The translations under genes and the position numbers were made by a program. Positions 1 to 9,054 of a stretch of DNA of 64,000 bases are shown in pieces. The notes below the pieces were generated by a model. That model had not been told where the DNA came from. It saw nothing but the letters and a program-made list of their open reading frames with translations, and did not search any database. Numbering within the stretch: the first letter of the stretch is position 1; the number at the start of each line of letters is the position of its first letter. The stretch is from Clostridia bacterium (GTDB taxonomy: Bacteria > Bacillota > Clostridia > UBA1381): positions 124,001 through 188,000 of the forward strand of contig CAADTH010000064.1 of NCBI GenBank assembly GCA_900751885.1. Reading direction: 5' to 3'.

Positions 1-579
1 AACCATATCCGTCCGATTATTTGTATCAATAAGATAGATCTCAAGCGGAGAGAGGATATTGAGGCAATTTACAGGCAGGCTGGGTATGATGTCGTAAGAA
101 CCATGGCACAGGAGGACGGAGAAACGTTTTCTCCTGAAAGCATTGAGGCGTTGATGCCATATTTAAAAGGTCATATCACTGCATTTGCAGGGCTTTCCGG
201 TGTGGGAAAATCGAGTATTCTGCGGCTTGTTACAGGAACAGAGCTGGAGACAGGATGTGTGAGCGGTAAAATTCACAGGGGAAAGCATACGACGCGCCAT
301 GTAGAGCTTTTGGAGCTTCCAGAGGGTGGATTTGTACTGGACACGCCGGGATTTAGCTCGTTTACTGTTGAGGGGATACAGGCGGCGGAGTTGGAGGACT
401 ATTTCCCTGAATTTGCAAAGAGGAAGAATGAATGCAGATTCAGGGGATGCTCGCATCTCCATGAGCCTGAGTGCGTTATCCAGCAGGCGGTAGCGGACGG
501 AGAAATCGCGGCTTCGAGATATGAAAGCTATCGGCAGATATACGAGCAGTTGAAAACAATAAAGGAATGGGAGAGGTAA
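1..579 (+). CDS. rsgA: Ribosome small subunit-dependent GTPase RsgA (5' end missing)
   Basis: Late-stage 30S ribosome assembly GTPase; the reading frame is open from base 1, so the N-terminal OB fold and part of the GTPase domain lie outside the window. Seen in order: the G4 motif NKIDL at fragment residues 10-14, then the P-loop GLSGVGKSS (about residues 64-72) and DTPGFSS, that is, the circularly permuted G4-G1-G3 order diagnostic of this family. The C-terminal zinc site follows (CRFRGCSHLHEPEC). Its stop codon is one base before the rpe start, so the two are co-transcribed. The rsgA-rpe-thiN order is a known Bacillota arrangement. An internal ATG at 103 is not the true start because the G4 motif lies upstream of it. 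Confidence 0.95.
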   Translation, partial: NHIRPIICINKIDLKRREDIEAIYRQAGYDVVRTMAQEDGETFSPESIEALMPYLKGHITAFAGLSGVGKSSILRLVTGTELETGCVSGKIHRGKHTTRHVELLELPEGGFVLDTPGFSSFTVEGIQAAELEDYFPEFAKRKNECRFRGCSHLHEPECVIQQAVADGEIAASRYESYRQIYEQLKTIKEWER

Positions 580-580
580 C

Positions 581-1222
581 ATGAAATTAGCGCCATCAAT
601 TTTGTCGGCAGACTTTGGGATCTTGCGTCAGCAGGTACAAGACATTGAAAAGGCTGGCGCCGATTGGCTGCACATCGATGTGATGGATGGGCATTTTGTG
701 CCGAACATCAGTTTTGGGGCGGTGGTAATGAAATCGATTCGTCCGTATAGTACCTTGTTTTTTGATGTGCATTTGATGATTGAGAATCCAGAGAGGTATA
801 TTGAGGATTTTGTGAAAGCCGGTGCGGACAGCATTACCGTGCACGTAGAAGCTGTGGAGGACGTTCGGGCGTGTATTGAACTGATTCGTTCCTTCCACGT
901 TAAGGTGGGGCTTTCCATTAAGCCTGATACCGACATTGACGAGGTGGAAGAGTATATTAGTGATGTCGACATGATTTTAGTGATGAGTGTGTACCCTGGA
1001 TTTGGAGGACAAGCCTATCTGGAGAGCGTCAATGAAAAGATAGCAGAGCTTCGGCGCGTGGCAGGAGAGGAAATCGACATCCAGGTGGACGGCGGAATCA
1101 ATGAGGAGAACATCGCCTCTGTCGTCAAGCTCGGCGCGAATGTGATTGTGGCAGGATCTGCAGTGTTTCGTGGAAACATTACAGAGTCTGTAAAGAAATT
1201 AAGAGAGGCTGCGGTAAAATGA
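581..1222 (+). CDS. rpe: Ribulose-phosphate 3-epimerase
   Basis: Cytosolic TIM-barrel enzyme of the pentose phosphate pathway that interconverts ribulose 5-phosphate and xylulose 5-phosphate. The 213-residue length is normal. Family signatures are all visible: SILSADFG at the N-terminus, HIDVMDGHFVPNISFG carrying metal and catalytic residues, DVHLMI, VYPGFGGQ and the phosphate-binding VDGGI near the C-terminus. The ATG follows a GGGAGAGG-type ribosome site inside the end of rsgA. Its last four bases overlap the thiN start, which indicates translational coupling. Confidence 0.96.
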   Translation: MKLAPSILSADFGILRQQVQDIEKAGADWLHIDVMDGHFVPNISFGAVVMKSIRPYSTLFFDVHLMIENPERYIEDFVKAGADSITVHVEAVEDVRACIELIRSFHVKVGLSIKPDTDIDEVEEYISDVDMILVMSVYPGFGGQAYLESVNEKIAELRRVAGEEIDIQVDGGINEENIASVVKLGANVIVAGSAVFRGNITESVKKLREAAVK

Positions 1223-1845
1223 GGGCAGTGATTATTGGAAATGGAACAATGACGGACTTGTGCTTTTACAAAGAGATAATAAAATCAAATGATTTTATCA
1301 TCTGCGCTGACGGTGGGTTTGACCGAGCGTGTGCAATGGGGGTTGAGCCGGACATTCTGCTCGGTGACATGGATTCTGTGCATATGGATACCAAACAGGT
1401 CAAAACAGTAACCTATCCAGCGAAAAAGGATGCAACGGATGGGGAAATCGCGGTGGAGTATGCACTCTCGCATGGGTTCGATGAGATTTTAATGATGGGA
1501 TTTATCGGTGACCGAATGGATCACACACTGACGAATCTCTTTTTTTTGAAATTGATTGCAGACAGCGGAAAAAAGGGAATGCTCGTCAATGAGATGAATG
1601 AGATATATTGCATCAAGGATAGTCTCACCGTGACTGGAAAAGTGGGAGAGACAGTCTCTATTGTGCCTGTTTTTGAAGATGTGGAGGGGATTACGATTTC
1701 CGGATTTGAGTATCCACTAGTGGAGGACACGCTTCTATTTGGACATGGGCGCGGAGTCAGCAATGTCCTAACGCAGGACACAGGAACAATTCATATCAAA
1801 TCAGGAGTGGCGCTCGTCATTCGAAACAGGGGGAAGCTTTCATGA
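1219..1845 (+). CDS. thiN: Thiamine diphosphokinase
   Basis: Transfers pyrophosphate from ATP to thiamine to make the cofactor thiamine diphosphate. At 208 residues it has the expected size, with the family's N-terminal substrate motif CADGGFDRA, then LLGDMDS, the KDATDGEIA segment, and GFIGDRMDHTLTNL. The C-terminal half is the thiamine-binding beta-sandwich. It overlaps rpe upstream and the cysteine desulfurase downstream by four bases each (ATGA arrangement), so the genes form one operon. No thiamine riboswitch is seen, as expected for a gene inside an operon. Confidence 0.93.
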   Translation: MRAVIIGNGTMTDLCFYKEIIKSNDFIICADGGFDRACAMGVEPDILLGDMDSVHMDTKQVKTVTYPAKKDATDGEIAVEYALSHGFDEILMMGFIGDRMDHTLTNLFFLKLIADSGKKGMLVNEMNEIYCIKDSLTVTGKVGETVSIVPVFEDVEGITISGFEYPLVEDTLLFGHGRGVSNVLTQDTGTIHIKSGVALVIRNRGKLS

Positions 1846-2972
1846 TATATTTGGATAATGCGTCTACCACAAAGCCGTCAAAGCGCGCATTGGATGCGGC
1901 AATGCAGGCGGCGGAAGCGTTTGGAAATCCATCCTCCCTGCACCGAATGGGAATGGGTGCGGAAAAGCTGGTAAAGGATGCGAAGCAGATGGTCGCGGCT
2001 CAGCTTGGCACGGCGCCAAAGTCAGTCTATTTTACATCAGGGGGAACAGAAGCAAATAACACTGCAATTTTTGGGTATGTCCATGCACATAAAAAAGAGG
2101 GAACCCATATCATTACAACAAAAATAGAGCACCCGTCTGTGATGGAGCCATTTCGAGTGTTAGAAGCACAGGGCTTTGACGTTACTTATTTAGATGTAAA
2201 TTCTGACGGCGTGGTGGAGATAGATGCGCTTGAAGATGCGCTTCGCGGCGATACGGTTTTGGTCAGTGTGATGCATGTCAATAATGAAACGGGAATGATT
2301 CAGCCGGTTGACAGAATAAAGCCGGTTATGAAAAGACAAGCGCCCAAAGCGGCACTCCATGTGGACGCGGTACAGTCTTTTTGTAAAATTCCATGCAAAA
2401 TGCGGCAGTGGGGAGTCGATATGTTAAGCGTGAGTGGTCACAAGATTCATGCACTCAAGGGCATCGGTGCGCTTGTTTTTTCGGAAGGAGTCCGGATTTC
2501 ACCAATTTTGCATGGCGGCGGTCAGCAAAATGGAATCCGCCCGGGGACAGAAAATGTAGTGGGAATCGCATCGCTTGGCGCGATGGCAAACGAAATCACA
2601 GATATGGCGTACCTATCCCGGCTTCGCATGAGGTTAAAGCAAGGGTTGGAAGCAATAGAGGATATCAAGATAAATGGCAGTGACGAGTATGCGGCAGGAA
2701 ATATTCTCAATGTATCGTTTTGCGGAATCAAAGCAGAAATTCTTCTTCATGCGCTGGAGGCAAACGGAATCTATGTCTCGACCGGTTCTGCCTGTTCTTC
2801 CAACAAGCCAAGTCCAAGCCACGTACTTACGGCGATGGGATGTACGCCGCGAGAGATAGACGGTGCGATTCGTTTTAGTCTTGATGAAGCGGTCACAGAG
2901 GAGCAGATTGAAACGGTGATTGAGACAGTTCGCCAGGAGGTCGCAACCATTCGCCGGTATGTCAGGAAATAA
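1842..2972 (+). CDS. Cysteine desulfurase, NifS/IscS family (NifZ type partner of ThiI)
   Basis: PLP enzyme that removes sulfur from cysteine as a persulfide. Seen: YLDNASTTKPS at the N-terminus, SGGTEANN, the PLP lysine in SVSGHKIHALKG and the persulfide cysteine in the loop STGSACSSNKPSPS. The 376-residue length fits. The thiI gene starts 20 bases downstream; by analogy with the NifZ-ThiI pair of Bacillus subtilis, this enzyme probably supplies sulfur for 4-thiouridine in tRNA rather than general Fe-S assembly. That assignment rests on position. No iscU or suf gene is nearby. Confidence 0.92.
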   Translation: MIYLDNASTTKPSKRALDAAMQAAEAFGNPSSLHRMGMGAEKLVKDAKQMVAAQLGTAPKSVYFTSGGTEANNTAIFGYVHAHKKEGTHIITTKIEHPSVMEPFRVLEAQGFDVTYLDVNSDGVVEIDALEDALRGDTVLVSVMHVNNETGMIQPVDRIKPVMKRQAPKAALHVDAVQSFCKIPCKMRQWGVDMLSVSGHKIHALKGIGALVFSEGVRISPILHGGGQQNGIRPGTENVVGIASLGAMANEITDMAYLSRLRMRLKQGLEAIEDIKINGSDEYAAGNILNVSFCGIKAEILLHALEANGIYVSTGSACSSNKPSPSHVLTAMGCTPREIDGAIRFSLDEAVTEEQIETVIETVRQEVATIRRYVRK

Positions 2973-2992
2973 CACAAAAAAGGAGAAACGAA

Positions 2993-4174
2993 GTGAAAGA
3001 GATTATCCTTGTCAAATATGGAGAAATTATTTTAAAGGGACTCAACCGTCCGAATTTTGAACGGGTTCTGATGAAGAATATCCGCGACGCGCTAAAAAAG
3101 CTTTGCAGTGCCAAGGTACAAATTGCGCAGGCAACCATCTATGTGGAGGTGGAAGAGGACGACAAAATCGATTTGGTGGCAGAAAGGCTTTCCAGAATTT
3201 TCGGCATTGTTTCGGTCACTCGAGCGTGTGTGGTGGAGAAGGATGTCGAACAGCTGAAGCAGGCGGCACTGTCGTATTGTGGTCATTTACTTTTGCCGAA
3301 TGTGCGGTTTAAGGTGGAGGCAAAGCGTGCAGATAAGCGGTTTCCGCTAAAAACACCGGAAATTTGTATGGAGGTTGGCGGATTTTTGGATGATATGTGC
3401 CCGGGGGTGATTGTGGACGTTCATCACCCTGAGGTGACAGTGAAAGTAGAAATTCGTGACTTTGGCGCATATATTTACTGTGTGGAGAACAAACTAAAGG
3501 GACAGGGCGGAATGCCGATTGGCACGGGCGGCAGGGCAATGCTGCTTCTCTCTGGAGGAATCGACAGTCCAGTTGCAGGACATATGATTGCAAAGCGCGG
3601 TGTGGAAATCGACGCGGTGAATTTTTTCAGCTTTCCATACACCAGTGAACGCGCAAAGGAAAAGGTAGTGGAGCTTGCAGAGATTCTGGCGCAGTACACC
3701 TCGAAAATTAGATTGCACATTGTGCCGTTTACAGAAATCCAGCTCGCGATTCGCGACCAATGCCCAGAAGAGCATATGACGCTGATTATGCGCAGGTTTA
3801 TGATGAAGATTGCCGAGCGCATCGCGAAAAGGGAGAAGTCCGCCGCACTGATTACAGGAGAGAGCGTCGGACAGGTGGCAAGCCAGACGCTCGACGCGCT
3901 TCATGTGACGAATTCTGTGGTGCAAATGCCAGTGCTTCGTCCGCTGATTGGAATGGATAAGGATGAAATCATTCAGCGAGCGAGAAAGATTGGAACGTTT
4001 GAGACGTCTATTTTGCCGTATGAGGATTGCTGTACCGTGTTTACACCAAAGCACCCAACCACGCATCCAAAGCTTGCGGCAATCGAAAAAACGGAAGCTG
4101 TTTTGGATATAGAAGCTCTCATTGAGCGCGCCATGGAGGGAGTAGAAACAGTAACGGTTTATCCGCAAATGTAA
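2993..4174 (+). CDS. thiI: tRNA 4-thiouridine synthase ThiI
   Basis: Adenylates U8 of tRNA and exchanges oxygen for sulfur to form 4-thiouridine. The 393-residue protein has the N-terminal ferredoxin-like fold (KYGEIILKGLNRPNFE), a THUMP domain at about residues 60-165, and the PP-loop pyrophosphatase motif LLSGGIDSP at about 183-191. It ends without a rhodanese domain, as in Bacillus; so sulfur must come directly from the desulfurase encoded just upstream. The start codon is GTG at 2993 behind AAAAGGAGAAACGAA, a clear ribosome site. Confidence 0.95.
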   Translation: MKEIILVKYGEIILKGLNRPNFERVLMKNIRDALKKLCSAKVQIAQATIYVEVEEDDKIDLVAERLSRIFGIVSVTRACVVEKDVEQLKQAALSYCGHLLLPNVRFKVEAKRADKRFPLKTPEICMEVGGFLDDMCPGVIVDVHHPEVTVKVEIRDFGAYIYCVENKLKGQGGMPIGTGGRAMLLLSGGIDSPVAGHMIAKRGVEIDAVNFFSFPYTSERAKEKVVELAEILAQYTSKIRLHIVPFTEIQLAIRDQCPEEHMTLIMRRFMMKIAERIAKREKSAALITGESVGQVASQTLDALHVTNSVVQMPVLRPLIGMDKDEIIQRARKIGTFETSILPYEDCCTVFTPKHPTTHPKLAAIEKTEAVLDIEALIERAMEGVETVTVYPQM

Positions 4175-4192
4175 AGAGGAGTGACAAATAAT

Positions 4193-5425
4193 ATGGTTGC
4201 AGAAGTGATTTCTGTCGGAACAGAGTTATTGCTGGGCGAGATTGTCAATACAGATGCACAGTTTTTGGCAGCACAGCTCTCAGAGCTCGGCATCGATTTG
4301 TACCGCCAGGTGGTGGTGGGTGACAATGTGGAGCGATTAAAGGAAGCAGTAGACCTCGCACTTTCCAGGTCAGATATTGTCATTACATCAGGAGGGTTAG
4401 GACCGACGCCGGATGATTTGACAAAAGAGGTTGTCGCCGAATGTATGGGGGAAAACCTAGTTCTCGACGAGGAAAGCCTCACGGAAATCGAGGATTATTT
4501 CAAACGCATCGGACATGAGATGGTCGAGATGAACAAAAAGCAGGCGATGATGCCAGAGCACTGCATCATCATGCCGAATCACCATGGGACCGCGCCGGGG
4601 TGCATCATAGAAAAGGACGGAAAGTCTGCAATCATACTTCCGGGTCCGCCGCATGAGCTTCAAGCAATGTTTTCAGAGTCTGCCATGCCATATTTGAAGA
4701 AAAAATCCGACGTACTGTTTTATTCAAGGGTGCTTCAGATTTTTGGAATCGGAGAATCCGCTGTCGCAGAAAAGCTTGAGGACATGATGCAAACACTGGA
4801 AAATCCGACACTTGCGCCATATGCAAAGCAGGTGGGGGTGCGGCTTAGAATTACCGCGAAATGCCACACGGAGGACGAAGGAAAACAGCTGATTGCACCG
4901 GTGGAAGAAAAAATCCGCGCAATTTTAGGTGACTTTGTGTATGGAGAAAACCAGGATACGCTTCCTGAGGTGGTATTCGAACTGCTTCGAAAGAAGAATA
5001 TGACGGTTTCAGCAGCGGAGAGCTGTACAGGCGGAATGTTTGTGAAGATGATTACCGATATTCCAGGCTCCTCTGAAATTTTGAAGGAAAGCATTGTAAC
5101 GTATTCAAATGAGGCAAAGAGAAAATATCTGGGTGTCAAGCAGGAGACACTCGACCAACACGGCGCAGTCAGTGAACAGACGGCACGCGAGATGGCAGAG
5201 GGAATCGTCCGTCAGACGGGAAGCAGTATCGGTGTGGGCATTACAGGGATTGCAGGTCCTGACGGCGGCACAGAGGAAAAGCCGGTTGGGCTGGTATACG
5301 CGGCAGTATCGGACGGAACCAAAACGACGGTAAAGAAAATGAACTTCACAGGCTCGCGTGATCGAATCCGATACTCAACGTGCATGTATGTGTTTGATAT
5401 GATTCGCAGAGCCTATTTTATGTAA
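4193..5425 (+). CDS. cinA: CinA family: nicotinamide-nucleotide amidase / competence-damage protein
   Basis: Two-domain protein of about 410 residues: an N-terminal molybdopterin-binding-like domain (VGTELLLGEIVNTD, TSGGLGPTPDDLT) and a C-terminal CinA domain (SAAESCTGGMF, GITGIAGPDGGT) that deamidates nicotinamide mononucleotide in pyridine-nucleotide salvage. I chose ATG 4193 rather than GTG 4181 because the AGGAG site at about 4177-4181 would overlap the GTG, while it sits about 11 bases before the ATG. cinA directly before recA is a conserved Gram-positive order (in streptococci both are competence-induced); here recA has its own promoter, so no competence link is implied. Confidence 0.93.
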   Translation: MVAEVISVGTELLLGEIVNTDAQFLAAQLSELGIDLYRQVVVGDNVERLKEAVDLALSRSDIVITSGGLGPTPDDLTKEVVAECMGENLVLDEESLTEIEDYFKRIGHEMVEMNKKQAMMPEHCIIMPNHHGTAPGCIIEKDGKSAIILPGPPHELQAMFSESAMPYLKKKSDVLFYSRVLQIFGIGESAVAEKLEDMMQTLENPTLAPYAKQVGVRLRITAKCHTEDEGKQLIAPVEEKIRAILGDFVYGENQDTLPEVVFELLRKKNMTVSAAESCTGGMFVKMITDIPGSSEILKESIVTYSNEAKRKYLGVKQETLDQHGAVSEQTAREMAEGIVRQTGSSIGVGITGIAGPDGGTEEKPVGLVYAAVSDGTKTTVKKMNFTGSRDRIRYSTCMYVFDMIRRAYFM

Positions 5426-5514
5426 GTATTGACGCATTAACGTGATTTTTAATAGATTTTTACGTGAAAACCATATGATATTCCATTCTCTCATGCCTAA
5501 TTTATAAAAAAGGT

Positions 5515-5543
5515 TTGAAATATCACAAAAAATACGGTATAAT
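5515..5543 (+). promoter_or_regulatory. recA promoter
   Basis: TTGAAA at 5515-5520, 17-base spacer, perfect TATAAT at 5538-5543. The expected transcription start is near 5550, giving a leader of about 50 bases before the recA ATG. This is a strong sigma-A match inside the cinA-recA gap. Confidence 0.8.
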
Positions 5544-5549
5544 AAAAGA

Positions 5550-5563
5550 AAAACATTTGTTTG
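5550..5563 (+). promoter_or_regulatory. Candidate LexA (SOS) operator at the recA start point
   Basis: AAAACATTTGTTTG resembles the Gram-positive LexA box CGAACATATGTTCG at 11 of 14 positions (scoring the central A/T position as A or T) and contains the dyad core AAACA/TGTTT. It sits at the predicted +1 of recA, where repressor binding would block polymerase. The outer C and G bases of the left arm are missing, so this is a moderate match only. Confidence 0.4.
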
Positions 5564-5600
5564 GTGTAAAAAATACCAGACAGAGCGGAGGGAAAGTTAC

Positions 5601-6716
5601 ATGGCGGATGCGAAAAAGCAAATATCAGATAAAAATCAGCAGGTTGAGAAAAAGGGAGACGAAAAAGCGCGTAAGCAGGCAATTGACATGGTCATGGGCG
5701 CGATTGAAAAACAGTACGGAAAAGGAAGCATCATGAAGCTTGGTGATAATGCGGTCGTGCAGGTGGACGCGATTCCGACGGGCTCCCTGACGCTGGACAT
5801 GGCACTTGGAATCGGCGGCGTGCCGCGCGGACGAATTGTGGAGATCTATGGTCCGGAATCATCCGGTAAGACCACTGTTGCGCTGAACATTGTCGCGGAA
5901 GCACAGAAAATGGGCGGAGAAGCTGCGTTTATCGATGCAGAGCACGCGCTTGATGCTGTCTATGCGAGCAAGCTCGGTGTGGATGTGGATAACCTTTTGG
6001 TGGCACAGCCGGATACAGGGGAGCAGGCACTCGAAATCGCAGAGGCTCTTGTGCGAAGCGGTGCAATTGATGTGCTTGTCATCGATTCGGTGGCGGCGCT
6101 TGTGCCGAAGGCAGAGATTGAAGGAGAAATGGGAGATGCTCATGTAGGGCTTTTGGCGCGGCTGATGTCGCAGGCGCTTCGAAAGCTTGCCAGCATTGTC
6201 AGCAGATCCGGAACGGTTGCAATTTTTATCAACCAGCTTCGTGAGAAGGTGGGAGTCATGTATGGAAACCCAGAGACCACGCCCGGCGGACGTGCGCTTA
6301 AATATTATGCTTCTGTGCGGCTGGATGTACGCCGCAAGGAGGTGCTCAAAAGCGGTGCGGATATCGTCGGTGCGCGTACCAGGGTAAAGGTAGTGAAAAA
6401 CAAGGTTGCACCGCCGTTTAAGGAGGCAGAGTTCGATATTCTGTTTGGAAAGGGAATCTCCAGAGAGGGAAATATTTTGGACGTTGCGGTTTCTCTCGAT
6501 ATTATCCATAAGAGCGGCGCGTGGTTTTCTTATAATGGCGAAAAGCTTGGGCAGGGACGCGATAATGTGCGCATTTATATGGAGGAAAATCCGGACTTTA
6601 CAAAGGTCATTGACCGTCAGGTTCGTCAGGCACTCCAAATAGGTGGGATGAAGGATGAGGAAGCTTCGCCGGAAAATACTGATGAAAAGACAATGGACGG
6701 GGAATCAAAATCCTAG
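5601..6716 (+). CDS. recA: Recombinase RecA
   Basis: ATP-dependent strand-exchange protein of homologous recombination and co-protease for LexA. 371 residues. Seen: the N-terminal core MVMGAIEKQYGKGSIMKLG, Walker A GPESSGKTT, LVIDSVAALVPKAE (Walker B region), the L1 loop region and the family signature ALKYYASVRLDV. The C-terminus ends in an acidic tail (ENTDEKTMDGES), as is usual. The N-terminus has about 15 extra charged residues (KKQISDKNQQVEKKGDEK). ATG 5601 follows GGAGGGAAAGTTAC. Confidence 0.98.
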   Translation: MADAKKQISDKNQQVEKKGDEKARKQAIDMVMGAIEKQYGKGSIMKLGDNAVVQVDAIPTGSLTLDMALGIGGVPRGRIVEIYGPESSGKTTVALNIVAEAQKMGGEAAFIDAEHALDAVYASKLGVDVDNLLVAQPDTGEQALEIAEALVRSGAIDVLVIDSVAALVPKAEIEGEMGDAHVGLLARLMSQALRKLASIVSRSGTVAIFINQLREKVGVMYGNPETTPGGRALKYYASVRLDVRRKEVLKSGADIVGARTRVKVVKNKVAPPFKEAEFDILFGKGISREGNILDVAVSLDIIHKSGAWFSYNGEKLGQGRDNVRIYMEENPDFTKVIDRQVRQALQIGGMKDEEASPENTDEKTMDGESKS

Positions 6717-6754
6717 GTATTTTTCATAAAATTCAATATTTTGCGAAAAATTTA

Positions 6755-6783
6755 TTGACGAAACCGTTTTTTTCTAGTATGCT
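6755..6783 (+). promoter_or_regulatory. ptsH promoter
   Basis: TTGACG at 6755-6760, 17-base spacer, TATGCT at 6778-6783. It lies between recA and the HPr gene and starts a leader of about 60 bases. Confidence 0.65.
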
Positions 6784-6849
6784 ATAAGGAAGTAATGGGA
6801 CTAATTATATGATAAAAAATAGAAATTGTCAGAGGGGGATTCTTTCATT

Positions 6850-7113
6850 ATGGTTTCAAGAGAAGTGGTTGTTCAAAATCAGGTAGGGCTTCATGCAAGA
6901 CCGGCGACGTTTTTTATCCAGAAGGCAAATGAATTTAAGGCGAGCATCTGGGTAGAGAAGGACGAGCGCAAGGTAAACGCAAAGAGCCTGCTTGGTGTAT
7001 TATCACTGGGGATTACCAAAGGAATTACAATCAACATTATGGCAGACGGCGTGGACGAGGAAGACGCAGTGACAACATTGGTTGATTTAATCAAATCCAA
7101 TTTTGCTGAATAA
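6850..7113 (+). CDS. ptsH: Phosphocarrier protein HPr
   Basis: Small cytosolic phosphate carrier of the PEP:sugar phosphotransferase system. The 87-residue protein has the catalytic histidine at position 15 (QVGLHARPA) and the regulatory serine at 46 (NAKSLLG), so it has both the EI-phosphorylated and HPr-kinase-phosphorylated sites; it is HPr rather than Crh, which lacks His15. ATG 6850 was preferred over an in-frame TTG at 6826 because the strong site AGAGGGGG (about 6831-6838) lies between the two. It is monocistronic: its own promoter precedes it and a terminator follows. ptsI and hprK are not in this window. Confidence 0.95.
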   Translation: MVSREVVVQNQVGLHARPATFFIQKANEFKASIWVEKDERKVNAKSLLGVLSLGITKGITINIMADGVDEEDAVTTLVDLIKSNFAE

Positions 7114-7124
7114 GAGAAAAAGAG

Positions 7125-7158
7125 ATAACTCTACCGATGCTGTGTAGAGTTATTTTTA
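7125..7158 (+). terminator. Terminator after ptsH
   Basis: Perfect 10-base stem ATAACTCTAC (7125-7134) with GTAGAGTTAT (7144-7153), 9-base loop, then a short T-rich run. It separates ptsH from uvrC, whose start lies about 19 bases beyond it. Confidence 0.8.
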
Positions 7159-7176
7159 TACAGGCGGAGATTTTGT

Positions 7177-9042
7177 ATGTTTGATATCAAGGAAGAGCTA
7201 AAAAAATTGCCTGGAAATCCAGGCGTTTATATCATGCACAGTGCAGATGACACGGTAATTTATGTCGGGAAGGCAAAGGTTTTGAAAAACAGGGTGCGCC
7301 AGTACTTTCAAAACAGCGCAAACCATACGCCGAAGGTAAAGGCGATGGTGGCAAACATTGCGTATTTTGAGTATATCATTACGGATTCAGAGATTGAGGC
7401 GCTGGTGCTCGAGTGTAATCTGATCAAAAAATACCAGCCGAGATATAACATCTTGTTAAAGGATGACAAGCAGTATCCCTATATCAAGGTGACCATCAAT
7501 GAGGAGTATCCGCGCGTGATGATGACCAGAACGCTAAAAAATGACGGCGCGAAGTATTTTGGACCCTATACAGGGTCTAATACGATTCGCAATACACTTG
7601 AAATTGTACAGAAAATTTTTAAGCCGCCGACATGCCATAGAAGGTTTCCCGATGACATCGGAAAGGGCAGACCATGCCTGAATTACCACATCAACAACTG
7701 CTTTGCGCCTTGCATTGGGAATGTGACAAAGGATGAATACCGAGCGGTGTTTTTCGATATCTGTTCTTTTTTGGATGGGAACCATACAAAGCTTTTAGCT
7801 CAGATGAACAAGGAGATGCAGGAAGCGTCCGACCAGATGGAGTTTGAGCGGGCGGCAAATCTAAGGGATAAGATTCGTTCCATTGAGGCGATTGGGCAAA
7901 AGCAGAAAATCATTGACTCTGACAAACAAATTGATAAGGATATTATTGCGTTTGAGCTTCTCGCGGACAAAGCGTTTGTGGAGGTGTTTTTCGTGCGTTC
8001 TGGGAAGGTGGTCGGGCGGGAGAATTACCGCATTGACCACGCGGCTCAGCAGACAGAGGGCGAAGTCATGACTGACTTTGTCAAGCAATTTTATGCCGCG
8101 GCAATCTATATTCCCGGTGAAATCTTAACAGAATATGAGATAGAGGATGAGGATGTCGTCAGAGAGTGGCTGAGCGGAAGGCGTGGGAAAAAAGTAAATC
8201 TGCAGACACCGAAGCGCGGAGAAAAGCGGCGTCTGGTAGAATTGGTCAAGAAAAACGCGCAGATTGCGGCGGAAAACTATAAAATAGCACAGAAGAAGGA
8301 AGAAGAAAAGAAAAATATTTTAAAAGACCTTGCAGCGTGTATGGGACTTGAAAAAGAGCCTGTGCGTATTGAGTCGTATGATATTTCAAATATTTCCGGT
8401 GCGGAAAACGTGGCGTCCATGATTGTATTTGAAAATGGAAAGCCGGCGCGGAGCAAGTATAGGAAATTCAAGATTAAAAGCTTTGAGGGCGCGGATGATT
8501 ATGCGGCGATGCGCGAGGTGATTTACCGCAGGTTCCGCCGTGCGCTCGATGAGGAGCAAGCCATTGAAGCAGGGACATTAAACAGGCAGGATGCAAAATT
8601 TTTGCCCCGTCCCGATGTGATTTTACTCGATGGCGGCAAGGGACATCTGCACGCGGTACAGGAGCTTTTGGAGGAAATCGATACGGACGTGCCGGTCTTT
8701 GGAATGGTAAAAGACGATAAGCACCGCACACGCGCGCTTGTCTCTGACGAAGGGGAAATCGGAATTTCGATGATTAGCAGTGTATTTCATTTTATCACGA
8801 GAGTGCAGGACGAGGTGCACCGCACAGCGATTTCCTATCACAGAAAGCTAAGGCAAAAGCAGATGGTAAAGTCAGAGCTTGATGATATTCCCGGGATTGG
8901 GAGAAAGCGGAGGGCTGCGCTTTTGGGAGCATTTGGTTCTGTATCGAATATGAAGAAGGCATCTGTCGATGAATTATGCGCTGTTTCGGGTATGGATAGA
9001 AAGTCGGCGGAGAGTGTATACAGATATTTTCATAATGGATAG
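7177..9042 (+). CDS. uvrC: Excinuclease ABC subunit C
   Basis: Incision subunit of nucleotide excision repair, acting with UvrB on both sides of the lesion. 621 residues in the expected order: GIY-YIG nuclease domain near residues 12-95 (GVYIMHSADDTVIYVGKAK), UvrB-contact UVR motif near 200-235 (MEFERAANLRDKIRSIEAI), the RNase-H-like C-terminal nuclease domain (ESYDISNISG, VILLDGGKGHLHAV) and tandem helix-hairpin-helix motifs at the end (IPGIGRKRRAALLGAFGS). It opens the long same-strand run ending at 17724. Confidence 0.97.
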   Translation: MFDIKEELKKLPGNPGVYIMHSADDTVIYVGKAKVLKNRVRQYFQNSANHTPKVKAMVANIAYFEYIITDSEIEALVLECNLIKKYQPRYNILLKDDKQYPYIKVTINEEYPRVMMTRTLKNDGAKYFGPYTGSNTIRNTLEIVQKIFKPPTCHRRFPDDIGKGRPCLNYHINNCFAPCIGNVTKDEYRAVFFDICSFLDGNHTKLLAQMNKEMQEASDQMEFERAANLRDKIRSIEAIGQKQKIIDSDKQIDKDIIAFELLADKAFVEVFFVRSGKVVGRENYRIDHAAQQTEGEVMTDFVKQFYAAAIYIPGEILTEYEIEDEDVVREWLSGRRGKKVNLQTPKRGEKRRLVELVKKNAQIAAENYKIAQKKEEEKKNILKDLAACMGLEKEPVRIESYDISNISGAENVASMIVFENGKPARSKYRKFKIKSFEGADDYAAMREVIYRRFRRALDEEQAIEAGTLNRQDAKFLPRPDVILLDGGKGHLHAVQELLEEIDTDVPVFGMVKDDKHRTRALVSDEGEIGISMISSVFHFITRVQDEVHRTAISYHRKLRQKQMVKSELDDIPGIGRKRRAALLGAFGSVSNMKKASVDELCAVSGMDRKSAESVYRYFHNG

Positions 9043-9054
9043 GAGTGTCTGAAT

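Noticed and set aside
163..5139. Many open frames on the opposite strand of the rsgA-cinA genes
   Set aside because: They lie entirely within well-supported genes, have no ribosome sites and no family motifs; they are frame shadows.
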